Positions 6,167-6,624 of a stretch of 6,624 nucleotides of DNA are shown piece by piece. Within the stretch, counting starts at the first letter, position 1; each line of letters begins with the position of its first letter. The notes under the pieces were generated by a model that was not told the origin of the DNA, made no database searches, and saw only the letters and a list, made by a program, of their open reading frames with translations. Where the stretch lies: NCBI GenBank assembly GCA_002429425.1, contig DIZR01000026.1, forward strand, positions 609 to 7,232, given 5' to 3'. The stretch is from Patescibacteria group bacterium UBA6023 (lineage in GTDB: Bacteria > Patescibacteriota > Minisyncoccia > Phycocordibacterales > UBA6899). The translations under genes were made by a program, and so were the position numbers.

Positions 6167-6624
6167 TTGGGGCGTACCATTCTATCACTAAACCACTTCC
6201 AAACATGTTCGCTTTGTATGTACCAATTTTCAATACCAAGAAAGCGTTCTGATTCGGTGGTAATTAGTCCGATATGTATTCCGTGTATATTGTTTGATGT
6301 TGCATAAAGAAAGTCTGGGCTGTAAATGAATATTGCAGGAGTATCATTTTTTATTTCTGCAGCAAATTGTGAGAGCAAGTCGGCGCGATGTGTATCATCT
6401 TTTTCTTTGCGGGCATCCTCGAGTAATTTGTCTACTTTTTTGTTGATATAAAGTGCAACATTGAGTCCTGGTGCATTGCGTTCCGATGAGTGCCAGTAGG
6501 GGAATGGGTCAGGCGTACGTCCGAGAATTTGTCCATAAAAGAGGACATCATATTTTCGTGGTGAAAGTATTTCCGTAGTAAATGATGAAGATTCAAAGGT
6601 GCGTATTGTTACATGTGCACCGAT
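6163..6624 (-). CDS. Extracellular solute-binding protein family 5 (peptide-type ABC transporter), C-terminal part
   Basis: The frame is open from the right edge to the TAA stop, so only the last 153 residues are present and the N-terminus lies outside the window. The fragment reads YDVLFYGQILG, then RTPDPFPYWHSS, then GLNVALYINKKVDKLLEDAR, and later NDTPAIFIYSPDFLYA. This order matches the C-terminal lobe of SBP_bac_5 (DppA/OppA-like) proteins: the 'D.....DP....f.s' block, the 'N..G..N..y.n..vD.ll..ar' block, and the 'ei..d.P.ifly' block. Such lipoproteins capture oligopeptides or related solutes outside the membrane and deliver them to an ABC permease. Neither the permease nor the signal peptide is visible. 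An internal TTG at 6378 could be read as a start but lies inside the domain, so it is not used. The actual ligand cannot be told from this fragment. Confidence 0.85.
   Translation of the reverse strand: MGAHVTIRTFESSSFTTEILSPRKYDVLFYGQILGRTPDPFPYWHSSERNAPGLNVALYINKKVDKLLEDARKEKDDTHRADLLSQFAAEIKNDTPAIFIYSPDFLYATSNNIHGIHIGLITTESERFLGIENWYIQSEHVWKWFSDRMVRPN

Noticed and set aside
1..6624. CRISPR arrays, tRNA or rRNA genes, transposase genes and attachment sites
   Set aside because: No regularly spaced repeats, cloverleaf-like segments, rRNA-like stretches or transposase motifs were seen on either strand. The only repeat element supported is the palindrome at 3972-4091.

Overview
The window looks like a chromosomal piece of a small-genome bacterium, most plausibly from the Candidate Phyla Radiation (Patescibacteria, Parcubacteria-like). 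This is inferred from gene content and style, not from a marker gene. The evidence is a secreted CAP-domain protein with a helical tail, an RNase J with a long basic disordered N-terminus, a family-5 peptide-binding protein beside it, short spacers and a moderately AT-rich sequence. TGA ends the first gene and no gene reads through TGA, so the UGA-glycine code of Gracilibacteria/Absconditabacteria does not apply.

Layout: six protein genes in two convergent blocks. The left block (+ strand, 1-2601) holds the 3' part of a CAP/SCP-like protein, an arginase-fold ureohydrolase with altered active-site positions, and an unrecognised multi-pass membrane protein. Candidate sigma70-type promoters precede the second and third genes, and a clear intrinsic terminator follows the second. 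The right block (- strand, read from the right edge) holds the C-terminal part of an oligopeptide-type solute-binding protein (SBP_bac_5), RNase J, and a 12-TM-class major facilitator transporter. The blocks meet at 2602-2684, where a hairpin with an 8-T tail ends the + strand block and may weakly end the - strand block.

Nothing here forms one obvious pathway. The peptide-binding protein would supply amino acids to a nutrient-scavenging cell, the MFS protein moves an unknown solute, RNase J handles mRNA decay and RNA maturation, and the CAP protein probably acts outside the membrane. The ureohydrolase could use imported arginine or a related guanidino compound, but its substrate is uncertain.

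The most unusual non-coding structure lies between RNase J and the MFS gene. An imperfect palindrome of about 120 bp (3972-4091) starts five bases after the RNase J stop codon. It is followed on the - strand by a perfect 11-bp terminator hairpin and then a TATAAT box exactly six bases before the MFS ATG, an arrangement expected for a leaderless mRNA.
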